Of a stretch of 44,925 nucleotides of DNA, positions 19,955 to 27,865 are shown piece by piece; position 1 is the stretch's first letter; every line of letters starts with the position of its first letter. The stretch comes from an uncultured Collinsella sp. (GTDB lineage Bacteria > Actinomycetota > Coriobacteriia > Coriobacteriales > Coriobacteriaceae). The notes under the pieces are model-generated. The model searched no databases, was not told the DNA's origin, and saw only the letters and a list, made by a program, of their open reading frames with translations. The stretch covers positions 1 through 44,925 of the forward strand of contig UQDE01000017.1 of NCBI GenBank assembly GCA_900539735.1, read 5' to 3'. The translations under genes and the position numbers were made by a program.

Positions 19955-21799
19955 CTAGGCCTCCTTGGTCGTAGAAATAGAATCGGACGATACTTCGACA
20001 GGTCCGCCAAAAGTACGGGCAGCTGCGGCTCCACCGGCAAGCGGAGTCGCCATCTGGACTTTTGTGCGTCGCGGTGCCGAAACGGGAAGTTCAAAGGCAA
20101 AGCCCATCGCAAGCAAAAACCACGTAAGCGTATAGGTTGCAACCAGAGCGGCAACAAGGCCGCCCATCACGGCGCGTTGGGAAAATACGCTACATGCAGC
20201 CACAACCAGCACCGGAACCTCGCAGGCAGAAAGCGCAAGCACACCCTGCAGGAAGCCCGAGCGCCGATCGCGCGCAAGTGCCCCCGCGGCAACGCCGGCT
20301 ATGCCTGGCAGCGCCAACGCCAGTGCGGCAATAATACCCGGTAGCGACCCAGACCACACGAGCGATCCCAAAGTCGCCGTCACGCGAGCGCCCGACGCCA
20401 GCAGCGCGGCCGAAACCACGACCACAGCCCAAACCACGCCACAGACGACCGTCGCGCCGACCATCAGCGCGCGACGAACCGCGCGGCCGGACGCATCCAT
20501 GGGGCACGGCGTGAGCGGCTCGCCGCGGAGCGAACGGCCGACATTTTGCGCATAGTGGTCACAAAACGCCGAGAGCGCCGCCTCGACCGCCGCCGGCTCG
20601 GGACGATCTTTTTGATGGCTGGACAGACAGGCCATCACCACGTCGAACAGCTGGGCATCGACAAACGCCAGCGCATCGCGTAGCTCTTCGGAATCCGGCT
20701 CAAGCCCTAGCTGCTGGGCCTGCTCGGCCGCGGCGAGCGCCACATCGGGCTCACGACGAAGCAGCTGAGTCAAATCGCAACCGGGCGCATGGGCACCAAT
20801 GGGATAGTCGGGCCGCGTGTCCATCTTGAGACGGTAGGGGCTCGCGATGTCGCGCGTCTTTTTGCGCGAACCCGAGGTGCCCGAAGTGCCCGGCGCGGCT
20901 TCGTATGGCGCGGCGCCGGCAATGAGCTCGTAAACCGTGCTTGCCGCGGCATAGACGTCGATCGCCGGCGACATACGCAAAGCGCGCAGGTCGGGAATAT
21001 CGTCGGTGAGCATCTCGGGCGGGGCGTAGGCCACCGTCGCGCGACGCAGCGTGGCATAGCGCTCGGTAAAGGATGCCTTGCCGCCGGTACCGGCCACGGC
21101 CGACGCAGGCTCGAGCGCCAGCGACGAGCCAAAGTCGATCAGGCACAGGTCAAAGGTGCCCTCGGCAAGCTGCCGGTCAAGCGGTAGACGCGCCGTACGC
21201 ACCATAATATTAGCGGGCGAGATATCGCGATGGACAAAGCCCTCCCCCACCAGGCTCATGCGGCAGAGCAGGTCGAACAGGTCGCGCCCCAAGCGCGCCG
21301 CCACAAGCGGCGATAGGCGGCCGGCATCGTCCACGGCAAAGCGCGAGCGCAAGCGGGCGAGCGTCTCGCCCTCGACCCATTCCATGACAATTGCAGGCAC
21401 ACCGTCAACCTCGCCCCAGCCATAGAGGCGGGGAAAGCCCTTAAGGCCCGAAAGGGCGCGATGGCATTCATATTCCTCGCGAAATGCCGCTTTGAACTTG
21501 GCGACCAGCGCCTCATGGGCGGCATCGTCGTCAAACTCATCGCGCGTCGGCAAGATGAGCTGCTTGAGTGCCACGGCCTCGCCTTGGGCGTTGACGGCAC
21601 GCGTCACGCGGCCGATACCGCCACGGCGCATGGTGGCATCGTCGGCAAACAGTATCGTAAAACGACGCAGATAGGCAGGCAGTTCGTCCTGACCGAGCGC
21701 AATGGCCGGCTCAAACCCGTCGACACGCGCCAGGCGCAGGCCGACCATGGGATCGCGACCGAGCGATTGTGGTGTGGTGGATGCAAGATCGGTCATCAT
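19955..21799 (-). CDS. Membrane Ser/Thr protein kinase with altered catalytic loop
   Basis: A 614-residue protein with an N-terminal kinase domain (about 45-400) and a C-terminal hydrophobic part with about four or five helices (about 435-570). Kinase features: RGGIGRV glycine loop, VALKQL lysine, EWVEGE hinge, HRDISPANIM catalytic loop near 188, IDFGSS and PPEML. The loop keeps the catalytic Asp and the Asn but has Ser where most eukaryote-like kinases have Lys (HRDxK). DFG is intact, so activity is plausible. Two insertions with Gly/Ser/Thr-rich sequence lie after the activation segment. The start overlaps the upstream gene's stop codon (ATGA), indicating translational coupling. It lies between an anchored envelope protein and an FHA protein, suggesting a local phospho-signalling module. 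Phosphorylation targets are unknown. Confidence 0.85.
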   Translation of the reverse strand: MMTDLASTTPQSLGRDPMVGLRLARVDGFEPAIALGQDELPAYLRRFTILFADDATMRRGGIGRVTRAVNAQGEAVALKQLILPTRDEFDDDAAHEALVAKFKAAFREEYECHRALSGLKGFPRLYGWGEVDGVPAIVMEWVEGETLARLRSRFAVDDAGRLSPLVAARLGRDLFDLLCRMSLVGEGFVHRDISPANIMVRTARLPLDRQLAEGTFDLCLIDFGSSLALEPASAVAGTGGKASFTERYATLRRATVAYAPPEMLTDDIPDLRALRMSPAIDVYAAASTVYELIAGAAPYEAAPGTSGTSGSRKKTRDIASPYRLKMDTRPDYPIGAHAPGCDLTQLLRREPDVALAAAEQAQQLGLEPDSEELRDALAFVDAQLFDVVMACLSSHQKDRPEPAAVEAALSAFCDHYAQNVGRSLRGEPLTPCPMDASGRAVRRALMVGATVVCGVVWAVVVVSAALLASGARVTATLGSLVWSGSLPGIIAALALALPGIAGVAAGALARDRRSGFLQGVLALSACEVPVLVVAACSVFSQRAVMGGLVAALVATYTLTWFLLAMGFAFELPVSAPRRTKVQMATPLAGGAAAARTFGGPVEVSSDSISTTKEA

Positions 21800-22701
21800 A
21801 GGGCAAGCGCCGCCACGTTATTGTTGAAGTTACCGAGCGCGACGTCATCATCGCCGTAATGGCCGACCCATTGACATAGGTTGGTGTAACAGCCCCACAG
21901 ATTGGCATACTGCTGATACCACCTTGACCGGGGCGAGAATGTCTGACGACCGAACTCGGCTCGAATGACAAACATCTCCCCGACCAGGCTGTCGCACGGC
22001 CTGGGATCTCCCGTAGAGTTATAGGTCGAGACCACGTCATTGGCACGAGAAACATAGCCGTCGAGCATGTTGTACTTGGTCACAAGCCAACTGTGAATGC
22101 TCTCTTCCTCAGCAGCGGAAAGGCCGCCGGAGTTTGCATCGTTGTCAGTGTTGCCGCCCGTCGAGCCGCCGTTTCCAGGCCCTCCGGTAGAGGAACCCGA
22201 CCCAGAGCCGCCGCCCGAACTCGATGAATCCGAGCCGGAGCCAGAAGTATCCGAGCTACCGGGCTTTCCGGACTGCTGGGCGTCCTGCTCCTTTTGCTGC
22301 TCGACCTTATTCACCGTTGCCGCCACGCTATTGTTGGACAATCGATCGATGATCTTGGTGTTGGTGAGCACGATGGTTTTGCCATTGGCAAGCGTGACTT
22401 CGTTGTCCGGGGCCTCGGCGCCGTCCGCATCGTCGGTGCCAAACACAATATGCCCGACCACACTTGCCCAAGCATATCCAGTCGTGGTGCCCAGATCGCT
22501 TTTGACCTCATGCCCCACGCGCGGTTCGCGTGCGGCATGCGCCTGCATCATGGACGGCACGGTCATGCCATAGGCAGAAACGCCAGCTATGACCAGCACC
22601 AGCGAGCACGATAGCAGTGCGTACGCCCGCGACGCCAAGCCCAGTCGGCGTCGTATGCGCACCGCGGCGCCGCGCTTTGTCTGAGTGCCACCGGGCCGCA
22701 T
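21796..22701 (-). CDS. Membrane-anchored extracytoplasmic protein of unknown function
   Basis: A 301-residue protein not assigned to any family I know. A basic start (KRGAAVRIRRR) precedes one hydrophobic helix (about 26-47). An extracytoplasmic domain follows (about 60-135), then a Ser/Gly/Asn linker of about 50 residues typical of wall-spanning proteins, and a C-terminal domain rich in Trp, Tyr and Asn with two Cys near its end (WGCYTNLCQW). The start at ATG 22701 is supported by GGAGGAG; a frame 31 codons longer has none and crosses a terminator hairpin. It overlaps the kinase gene by ATGA. The context suggests a surface sensor or substrate for the kinase, which is inference. Confidence 0.7.
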   Translation of the reverse strand: MRPGGTQTKRGAAVRIRRRLGLASRAYALLSCSLVLVIAGVSAYGMTVPSMMQAHAAREPRVGHEVKSDLGTTTGYAWASVVGHIVFGTDDADGAEAPDNEVTLANGKTIVLTNTKIIDRLSNNSVAATVNKVEQQKEQDAQQSGKPGSSDTSGSGSDSSSSGGGSGSGSSTGGPGNGGSTGGNTDNDANSGGLSAAEEESIHSWLVTKYNMLDGYVSRANDVVSTYNSTGDPRPCDSLVGEMFVIRAEFGRQTFSPRSRWYQQYANLWGCYTNLCQWVGHYGDDDVALGNFNNNVAALAL

Positions 22702-22716
22702 GCGTTCTCCTCCAAC

Positions 22717-22741
22717 AAAAACACGCCGCTCGGGAGCGGCG
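22717..22741 (-). terminator. Terminator-like hairpin 3 nt before a ribosome site
   Basis: On the minus strand CGCCGCTC pairs with GAGCGGCG around a 2-nt loop, then TGTTTTTG. The GGAGGAG ribosome site of the gene starting at 22701 follows after about 3 nt. It either ends the recR transcript or acts as a leader attenuator of the envelope protein/kinase/FHA operon. Confidence 0.75.
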
Positions 22742-22871
22742 CATTCATTCGAATCCATATTTGAGTGTATCAGCGAACCCAAAAGGTTGCGCAACGAATG
22801 AGCAAATTAAGGATGCGAGCGGAAGCATCCATGCGATAAGCGGATACGAAGCATCTTTGTTGCACAACAAA

Positions 22872-22917
22872 CTCACAGTCGCACGGGGAAATTATGACTA
22901 CCCCGTGCGACTGTGAG
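22872..22917. repeat. 17-bp perfect inverted repeat downstream of recR
   Basis: CTCACAGTCGCACGGGG (22872-22888) and its exact complement (22901-22917) enclose a 12-nt AT-rich loop, 30 bp past the recR stop. There is no T-run after the stem. It may be a bidirectional terminator or another palindromic repeat unit. Confidence 0.7.
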
Positions 22918-22947
22918 GAAAACATACGGCAGGAGCAGGCTCGCCAC

Positions 22948-23544
22948 CTAAATCGCGCGACGGGCCTCGATGGCGCGGCCAAGCGTAAGCTCGTCGGCAT
23001 ACTCCAAGTCGCCGCCCACGGGAAGGCCGCTTGCCAGACGCGACACCTCGACGCCCAACGGCTTGATGGTACGGGCCAGATAGCTCGCCGTGGTCTCGCC
23101 CTCAATATTGGGGTTGGTGGCGATGATGACCTCGTGGATGTCCTCGTGGCCCAAGCGTGCCAGCAGCTCTCGAATGTGCAGCTGCTCGGGGCCAATCTTG
23201 TCCATGGGACTGATCACGCCGCCCAATACGTGGTAGAGGCCGTGGTAGCTGCCCGTGCGCTCGATCGCCTGGACATCGCGCGGCTCGCCCACCACGCAAA
23301 TGCGAGTGGTATCGCGCATCGGGTCCTGGCAGATGGAGCACTCGTCGGCCGTGGCGTAGTTAAAGCAGCGGCTGCAAAAGTGGACCTCCTGCTTGACCTC
23401 CAGGATGGCCTCGGCCAGGCGGCGCGCCTCCTCGGCGTCGGCCTCCAACAGGTAATAGGCGATGCGCTGGGCCGACTTGGGACCAATGCCCGGCAGACGG
23501 CCCAGCTCATCGAGCAGTTTTTGCAGACTGTGGTTGGCACTCAT
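22948..23544 (-). CDS. recR: Recombination mediator RecR
   Basis: A 198-residue protein of the RecFOR repair pathway, which loads RecA at gaps. Domains in order: an N-terminal helix-hairpin-helix (LGRLPGIGPKSAQRIAYYLL split at residues 12-31), a four-cysteine zinc motif (FCSRCFNYA then CSIC, about 58-72), a Toprim domain (ICVVGEPRDV, about 80-175) and the C-terminal segment ending in RGLxVGGDLEY-like sequence. Length is typical. It begins 13 bp after the ybaB stop codon with only a weak ribosome site, so coupling to ybaB is likely. The ybaB-recR pair normally follows dnaX; here about 1.4 kb intervenes. Confidence 0.96.
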   Translation of the reverse strand: MSANHSLQKLLDELGRLPGIGPKSAQRIAYYLLEADAEEARRLAEAILEVKQEVHFCSRCFNYATADECSICQDPMRDTTRICVVGEPRDVQAIERTGSYHGLYHVLGGVISPMDKIGPEQLHIRELLARLGHEDIHEVIIATNPNIEGETTASYLARTIKPLGVEVSRLASGLPVGGDLEYADELTLGRAIEARRAI

Positions 23545-23557
23545 ATATATGCGTGTC

Positions 23558-23878
23558 TTAGAACGGCATGCCCGGGATGTTGAGGCCGCCGGTGATGGCG
23601 CCCATCTGCTTGTTGGCGAGCTCGTTGACGCCGCGGACGGCCTCGTTGACGGCAGCCATGATCATATCCTGCAGCATATCGACGTCCTCGGGATCGAGCG
23701 CATCGGGATCGATGGTGAGGTTGACGAGCTCCATCTCGCCGTTAACGGTCACCTTGACCATGCCGCCGCCGGCAGAGGCGTCGACGGTCTGGGACTTGAG
23801 GTTCTCCTGCGCGGCGGCAAGCTGCTCCTGCATCTTGCGAGCCTGCTTCATCATCTGCTGCATGTTCATACCGGCCAT
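23558..23878 (-). CDS. ybaB: YbaB/EbfC-family nucleoid-associated protein
   Basis: A 106-residue DNA-binding protein that forms dimers and coats the nucleoid. The N-terminal helix (MNMQQMMKQARKMQEQL) and the central VKVTVNGEMELVNLTIDP strand region are typical, and the C-terminus is rich in helix-formers. ATG 23878 has AAAGGAG upstream. It is in the classic ybaB-recR pair, with recR 13 bp downstream. The promoter should lie in the 340-bp spacer up to 24217, which carries three ATTATGCAA half-sites. Confidence 0.95.
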   Translation of the reverse strand: MAGMNMQQMMKQARKMQEQLAAAQENLKSQTVDASAGGGMVKVTVNGEMELVNLTIDPDALDPEDVDMLQDMIMAAVNEAVRGVNELANKQMGAITGGLNIPGMPF

Positions 23879-24040
23879 GATGGCTCCTTTACGTGCGGCC
23901 GCACGCCGAGCTGCAAGGGCAGCCGGAGCACGGCGGGACTTTCAAACTCAAAAATCGTACCACGGCGCGCGGCGAGAGAGCGGGGCGGACGTGTTACCTC
24001 AGTCGATATACATGTCCTCCAATACAAACCGCACTCAAAG

Positions 24041-24075
24041 ATTATGCAAGGTCGAATTATGCAAGGTTGCATAAT
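24041..24075. repeat. Three ATTATGCAA half-sites (two direct, one inverted)
   Basis: ATTATGCAAGGT occurs at 24041-24052 and 24056-24067 with a 15-bp period, and TTGCATAAT, its inverted form, at 24067-24075. The same half-site makes a palindrome at 8917-8931. The rest of the 23879-24217 spacer holds no gene I can support. It lies between divergent genes and may be an operator cluster. Confidence 0.4.
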
Positions 24076-24217
24076 ATCGCACACTCAATCTAGTAGAGCC
24101 GAATCCGGCATTTCATGTGCGCCACTAAATAGCTAAATGCCGAACCGCTGCTCGAGGCGGCGCACATGGCGGCAGGGTATAATTTGATTGCCATAGATAG
24201 TAATTTGGAGGTGCCCC

Positions 24218-24694
24218 ATGAATGCCCCCAACGCGCTCCAAAACATCCGCTCAAAACACCCCGTTGCATATGTGGTTCTCTATCTCTTTGTCGGCTGGGC
24301 ATTGCTGGTTGTCATCACCCATGCCATAGCTTTTGGAGCAGAACTGCTGATAGCCAGCTCGGACCAGCCCGTCGTCAAATGGGAGACGACCGATGAGTGC
24401 ACCGACGGAACCCGAACCGTCTACTACAACAGCCCGTCCCTCTATCAAGAGTTCAAGGTCAAGATAAAGGACTTCAAGATTGTCGATGCCGAGCTAGGCG
24501 TTTATTTGGCAATCGGAGCAACAATTAACGCCGAGCAAGTCGAGTACACGGACAGCCATGCGACGTATCGCATCGACCTCAGCATCCTAGGCCGACCGTC
24601 ACGCACCTGTCTGCTCGAATGCGAGATACGCGGCACCACACTACACATGTCCGAAATACAGATGCGCCCGGATAAAAAGCCCCTAAAGAGCTAG
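24218..24694 (+). CDS. Hypothetical single-helix membrane protein
   Basis: A 158-residue protein I do not recognise. One long hydrophobic stretch (about 16-46) near the N-terminus is followed by a soluble domain of about 110 residues with alternating hydrophobic residues suggesting beta structure, and Cys near 61, 126 and 130. GGAGG 7 nt before ATG 24218 supports it as a real gene. It is the only plus-strand gene in the segment between dnaX and ybaB, converging on the DUF4160-type pair, and its 3' end overlaps their terminator. It probably arrived with the inserted segment. Confidence 0.65.
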   Translation: MNAPNALQNIRSKHPVAYVVLYLFVGWALLVVITHAIAFGAELLIASSDQPVVKWETTDECTDGTRTVYYNSPSLYQEFKVKIKDFKIVDAELGVYLAIGATINAEQVEYTDSHATYRIDLSILGRPSRTCLLECEIRGTTLHMSEIQMRPDKKPLKS

Positions 24695-24697
24695 GGG
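24674..24697 (-). terminator. Terminator of the DUF4160-type gene pair
   Basis: On the minus strand CCCCTA pairs with TAGGGG around a 6-nt loop and is followed by C and TTTTT. It overlaps the 3' end of the convergent gene at 24218-24694. Confidence 0.75.
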
Positions 24698-24719
24698 TCC
24701 TAAGCCCAGCAAGCGATTC

Positions 24720-24992
24720 TCAACAGTAAAACGACAGCCCACCGGTTGTTTCTTTCCAGCGTTTGCAAATCAGCGCATGGTTAGATGAAACAAACTGCAT
24801 GATATCGCGTAAATCCCGAGCAGGAATATCGCCCTTGTTATGGGCCAGCTTGCATCCGCCGGAGCGGGTAAGCCATATCTTGGTCGCCTCGGCGGTGGGG
24901 CGCTTGACCGCGATATGAACATGGACGGGCTCGCCGTTCTCCCCTGTCCAGAAAAAGATGATGTACGGCCCGAGTCGGAAAAGACTAGGCAT
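24720..24992 (-). CDS. DUF4160-domain protein
   Basis: A 90-residue protein matching the DUF4160 pattern: a MPSLFRLGPYIIFFW start, then GEPVHVHI, a Trp/Leu core, and a helical end (DLRDIMQFVSSNHALICKRW). DUF4160 proteins are small, often sit next to a DUF2442-like partner, and are suspected toxin-antitoxin components; function is unproven. The ATG at 24992 overlaps the upstream partner's stop codon by 8 nt (ATGCCTAG). The reading frame could start up to 57 codons earlier, but that part lies in the partner gene. Terminator follows. It belongs to the foreign-looking insert between dnaX and ybaB. Confidence 0.75.
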   Translation of the reverse strand: MPSLFRLGPYIIFFWTGENGEPVHVHIAVKRPTAEATKIWLTRSGGCKLAHNKGDIPARDLRDIMQFVSSNHALICKRWKETTGGLSFYC

Positions 24993-25245
24993 AGACCCGT
25001 CCGCCTTCGTAAGCAAAACGCAAGATGAGCGGGGCGTTGTTGCGTACAAAATCATCGAGTTCTTTGAGGTCTGCTTCGCTAAAGCCCTCGTGCGACACCC
25101 AATTGAATGCCGGCAAGATGCACTCCGCCGTGTCAAAACCCCAATCGCGTGGGCGCTCCACAACGACCTTCACCGTATTGTCCTCACGGACTTCGGAATA
25201 CGAAACTTGCGTATCGTCCTCAAGGCGGACATATTCCCACATCAT
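24985..25245 (-). CDS. Small partner protein of the DUF4160 gene (DUF2442-like position)
   Basis: An 86-residue acidic protein with a strand-rich first half (SYSEVREDNTVKVVVERP) and a helix-rich second half. I do not recognise its family with certainty. Its position directly before a DUF4160 gene, with overlapping codons, is where DUF2442-type partners are usually found, so a toxin-antitoxin-like pair is possible. ATG 25245 has a GGAG ribosome site 7 nt upstream. It lies 55 bp downstream of dnaX on the same strand without a clear terminator, so dnaX transcription may read into it. Confidence 0.65.
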   Translation of the reverse strand: MMWEYVRLEDDTQVSYSEVREDNTVKVVVERPRDWGFDTAECILPAFNWVSHEGFSEADLKELDDFVRNNAPLILRFAYEGGRVYA

Positions 25246-25299
25246 AAGCTCGCTCCGTTCAAAGACGTCTCTTCTTGAGCAGTATACCCGCCTGTACAG

Positions 25300-27750
25300 C
25301 TACTCCACCGGCTTGAAGATGGTGGCCTGACCGAAGACGCTGCGGATGAGGGCTTTGGCCTCGTCCTCGGTCTGCGGGATGCTTGGGGCTGCGCCCTGAT
25401 GGCCGAAGGGACTGCCCGCGCCGGGGTTGGACTCCCAGGGAGCTGCAGGAGCGTCCTCCTCTTTGGGGGCAGTTGCAGCGGGCTTGGGCGCGGACGCCGT
25501 GGCCGGCACGTCGAACGGGGGCAGATCGTCCCCGCCTGCATCGGCGGCAAAACCGGCGACCATGGCATCGTCGTAGGGCACCTGCTCGGATTCCCACGGT
25601 GCAGACTGCGCGGACGGCTGAGCCTTGGGAGCGGACGCGCGCTCGGGCGCGCGGGGCGCGGGCTCAGTCGGGAGCTTGCCCGTGGCGGGAGCGCCGGCAG
25701 GGTTGTCCGAGCGCAGCCAGGGGGCCTTGCCCAGGTCAGACGACTTGGGCGCGGGCGAGGCGGGCTTGGGCGCTGGTGTCGGAGCAGCCGGTTTGGGCGC
25801 CGCGGGCTTAGGCGCCGACGGGGTCGATGCCGCTACCGGCGCCGTTTGCTGCTGCGGCGCGCTGGCGCTCGAGGATACAGGGGCCGCCGAGGACACGGGT
25901 TGCGGGTCCGCAGATGCCGCAGCCCGTGCAGATAGAGAATGCTCCTCATGTTGAGGAGCCGGCGTGCCACCCCCATCCAGGACATAGTCGACGGTACGAC
26001 GACCGAAGACCGCGCAGACCGTCGGCAGGACCACCGACTGCGTATCGGCGCGACCGAGCATCTTAATGGCAAAAGTCGAACCCGCGGGGAACGAGACCGT
26101 GAGCTTGGAGCCGTCGTCGGCCGTGGCGCGGGCGTTGAGCAAAAGCCCTGCGTAGGAAGCCTGACGCGCCTTGACACGCTCGACAACCTCGGCCCATTTG
26201 CGCTGGAGCTCGCCGGCATCCTCGACCGCGGGTGTCTCGGCAGCACCGGCGGCGGCAACCTGGGCGCCATTGTTGGACTGGGGCTTAGGTGCCGGAGCGG
26301 TGGCAGACGCGGGGGCCGCAACGGGCCGAGGCGCCGGAGCCGGCGCAGGCTGAGGTGCAGGCGCTGCAGACTCGGAAGCTGACACGGACGCAGAACGGGG
26401 AGCAGGCTGGGCAGCCGGAACAGCAACGCCGCGGTCCCAAGGCATGCCACCCTGATGCGCGAACGTAGCAGCACGGGCGCCCGAAATGAGCGTCGGCTGT
26501 TGGGCAGCAGCGGATACGGATGCGGCAGGCGCGGCAGCCTGAGCAGCAGCCACACTCGCCGGCACGGCGCCGTTGGCGACCATGGCCTCCAGGCGTGCCA
26601 CGCGCTCGGCCAATGCCTCAATCGTTAAATCAGCCTCGGGACGTGCCAGACGCGTACAGGCAATCTCGAGCACCAGGCGCACGTCGCTCGCGCCCCTCAT
26701 CTCCAGCGCGGCATCGTCGAGTACTGTCAGCACACGGGCCAGGCGGTCAGCAGGATGCTCGCCAAAGGCAGCGGCCTCGGCAGCAAGCGCCTCGGCCTGC
26801 TCCGAGCCGCCCTCAAACAGCTCGGCACGGGCACCGGCAACGCAGGCAACATACACGTCACGCACATGCGCCACCAGGTCGCGCGTCAGCTCAAGCAGGT
26901 CATTGCCCTCCTCGACCTGCGCACGAATCAGTCCATAGAGTTCGGCAACATCGCGATCGGCAATGGCGCGGGCAAACTCGCCCAGGATCTGGTCCGAAAC
27001 CTCGCCCAAAAGCGAGCGGGCATCGTCCGCATGCACGGCGCCGTTGCCAAAAACGCTCAGCTGCTCCAGCGTGGACAACGCGTCGCGCATGCCGCCCTTG
27101 GCATGGCGCGCCACAATGGCCAGCGCCTCGTCGTCGTAATCGAAGCCCTCCTGCTCGCACACGTAAGACAGGCGATGCTCGATATCCTCGTTGCCGATGC
27201 GATGGAAATCGAAACGCTGGCAGCGCGAGAGGATGGTCTCCAGAATCTTTTGCGGGTCGGTGGTGCACAGCACAAAGATCACGTGTGCCGGCGGCTCCTC
27301 AAGCGTCTTGAGCAGCGCGTTGAACGCCGCCGTCGTGAGCATGTGGACCTCGTCGATGATATAGATCTTGTACTTGCCGCGCACCGGGGCAAAGTTGACG
27401 GAGTTGATGATCTCCTCGCGCACGTTGTCCACGCCGGTACGGCTTGCGGCATCGAGCTCGTAGACATCCGGATGGTTGCCCTCGGCAATGAGCTCGCACT
27501 CCTCGCAAGTACCGTCAGGCATGCAGCCGCTTGCACCCTCGGTGCGCGCCGCCTCGGCATTGCGGCACAGCAGCGCCTTGGCCAGAATGCGCGCCATGGT
27601 AGTCTTGCCCGTGCCGCGCGGTCCGCAGAACAGGTAGGCGTGGGACAGGCGTCCCTCGGTGATGGCGTGCTCGAGCGTCGAGACGATATGCTGCTGGCCC
27701 ACCACGGAGTCGAAGGTGAGCGGGCGATACTTTCGGTACAACGATTCCAT
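25300..27750 (-). CDS. dnaX: DNA polymerase III subunits gamma/tau
   Basis: An 816-residue clamp-loader subunit. The N-terminal AAA+ module has Walker A GPRGTGKTT near 47, a four-Cys zinc site (C67 region to CEEC), IIDEVHML for Walker B and LCTTDP for sensor 1; a helical collar domain follows to about residue 360. The C-terminal 400 residues are long Ala/Pro-rich stretches around a small conserved middle portion, a tau-like tail. ATG 27750 with GGGGGAG upstream is the true start; a frame extending 158 codons further would run across the divergent YcxB-like gene and is not credible. No slippery sequence for a frameshifted gamma form is evident. ybaB and recR, its usual neighbours, start 1.4 kb downstream after an inserted segment. 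Confidence 0.95.
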   Translation of the reverse strand: MESLYRKYRPLTFDSVVGQQHIVSTLEHAITEGRLSHAYLFCGPRGTGKTTMARILAKALLCRNAEAARTEGASGCMPDGTCEECELIAEGNHPDVYELDAASRTGVDNVREEIINSVNFAPVRGKYKIYIIDEVHMLTTAAFNALLKTLEEPPAHVIFVLCTTDPQKILETILSRCQRFDFHRIGNEDIEHRLSYVCEQEGFDYDDEALAIVARHAKGGMRDALSTLEQLSVFGNGAVHADDARSLLGEVSDQILGEFARAIADRDVAELYGLIRAQVEEGNDLLELTRDLVAHVRDVYVACVAGARAELFEGGSEQAEALAAEAAAFGEHPADRLARVLTVLDDAALEMRGASDVRLVLEIACTRLARPEADLTIEALAERVARLEAMVANGAVPASVAAAQAAAPAASVSAAAQQPTLISGARAATFAHQGGMPWDRGVAVPAAQPAPRSASVSASESAAPAPQPAPAPAPRPVAAPASATAPAPKPQSNNGAQVAAAGAAETPAVEDAGELQRKWAEVVERVKARQASYAGLLLNARATADDGSKLTVSFPAGSTFAIKMLGRADTQSVVLPTVCAVFGRRTVDYVLDGGGTPAPQHEEHSLSARAAASADPQPVSSAAPVSSSASAPQQQTAPVAASTPSAPKPAAPKPAAPTPAPKPASPAPKSSDLGKAPWLRSDNPAGAPATGKLPTEPAPRAPERASAPKAQPSAQSAPWESEQVPYDDAMVAGFAADAGGDDLPPFDVPATASAPKPAATAPKEEDAPAAPWESNPGAGSPFGHQGAAPSIPQTEDEAKALIRSVFGQATIFKPVE

Positions 27751-27865
27751 GGGTGCTCCCCCGGGTATACTGAGTCTTGTTGCCGCGACGGCCATGCGGT
27801 CGCACGGCATACTGCATTTATAATAACCCGTACGGCGAGCCCGCCGCGATAGGAGTCCAAAGAGC

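Noticed and set aside
27751..27865. Signal recognition particle RNA or tRNA-Ser next to dnaX
   Set aside because: These are often found here in other bacteria, but no matching conserved core or cloverleaf can be seen.
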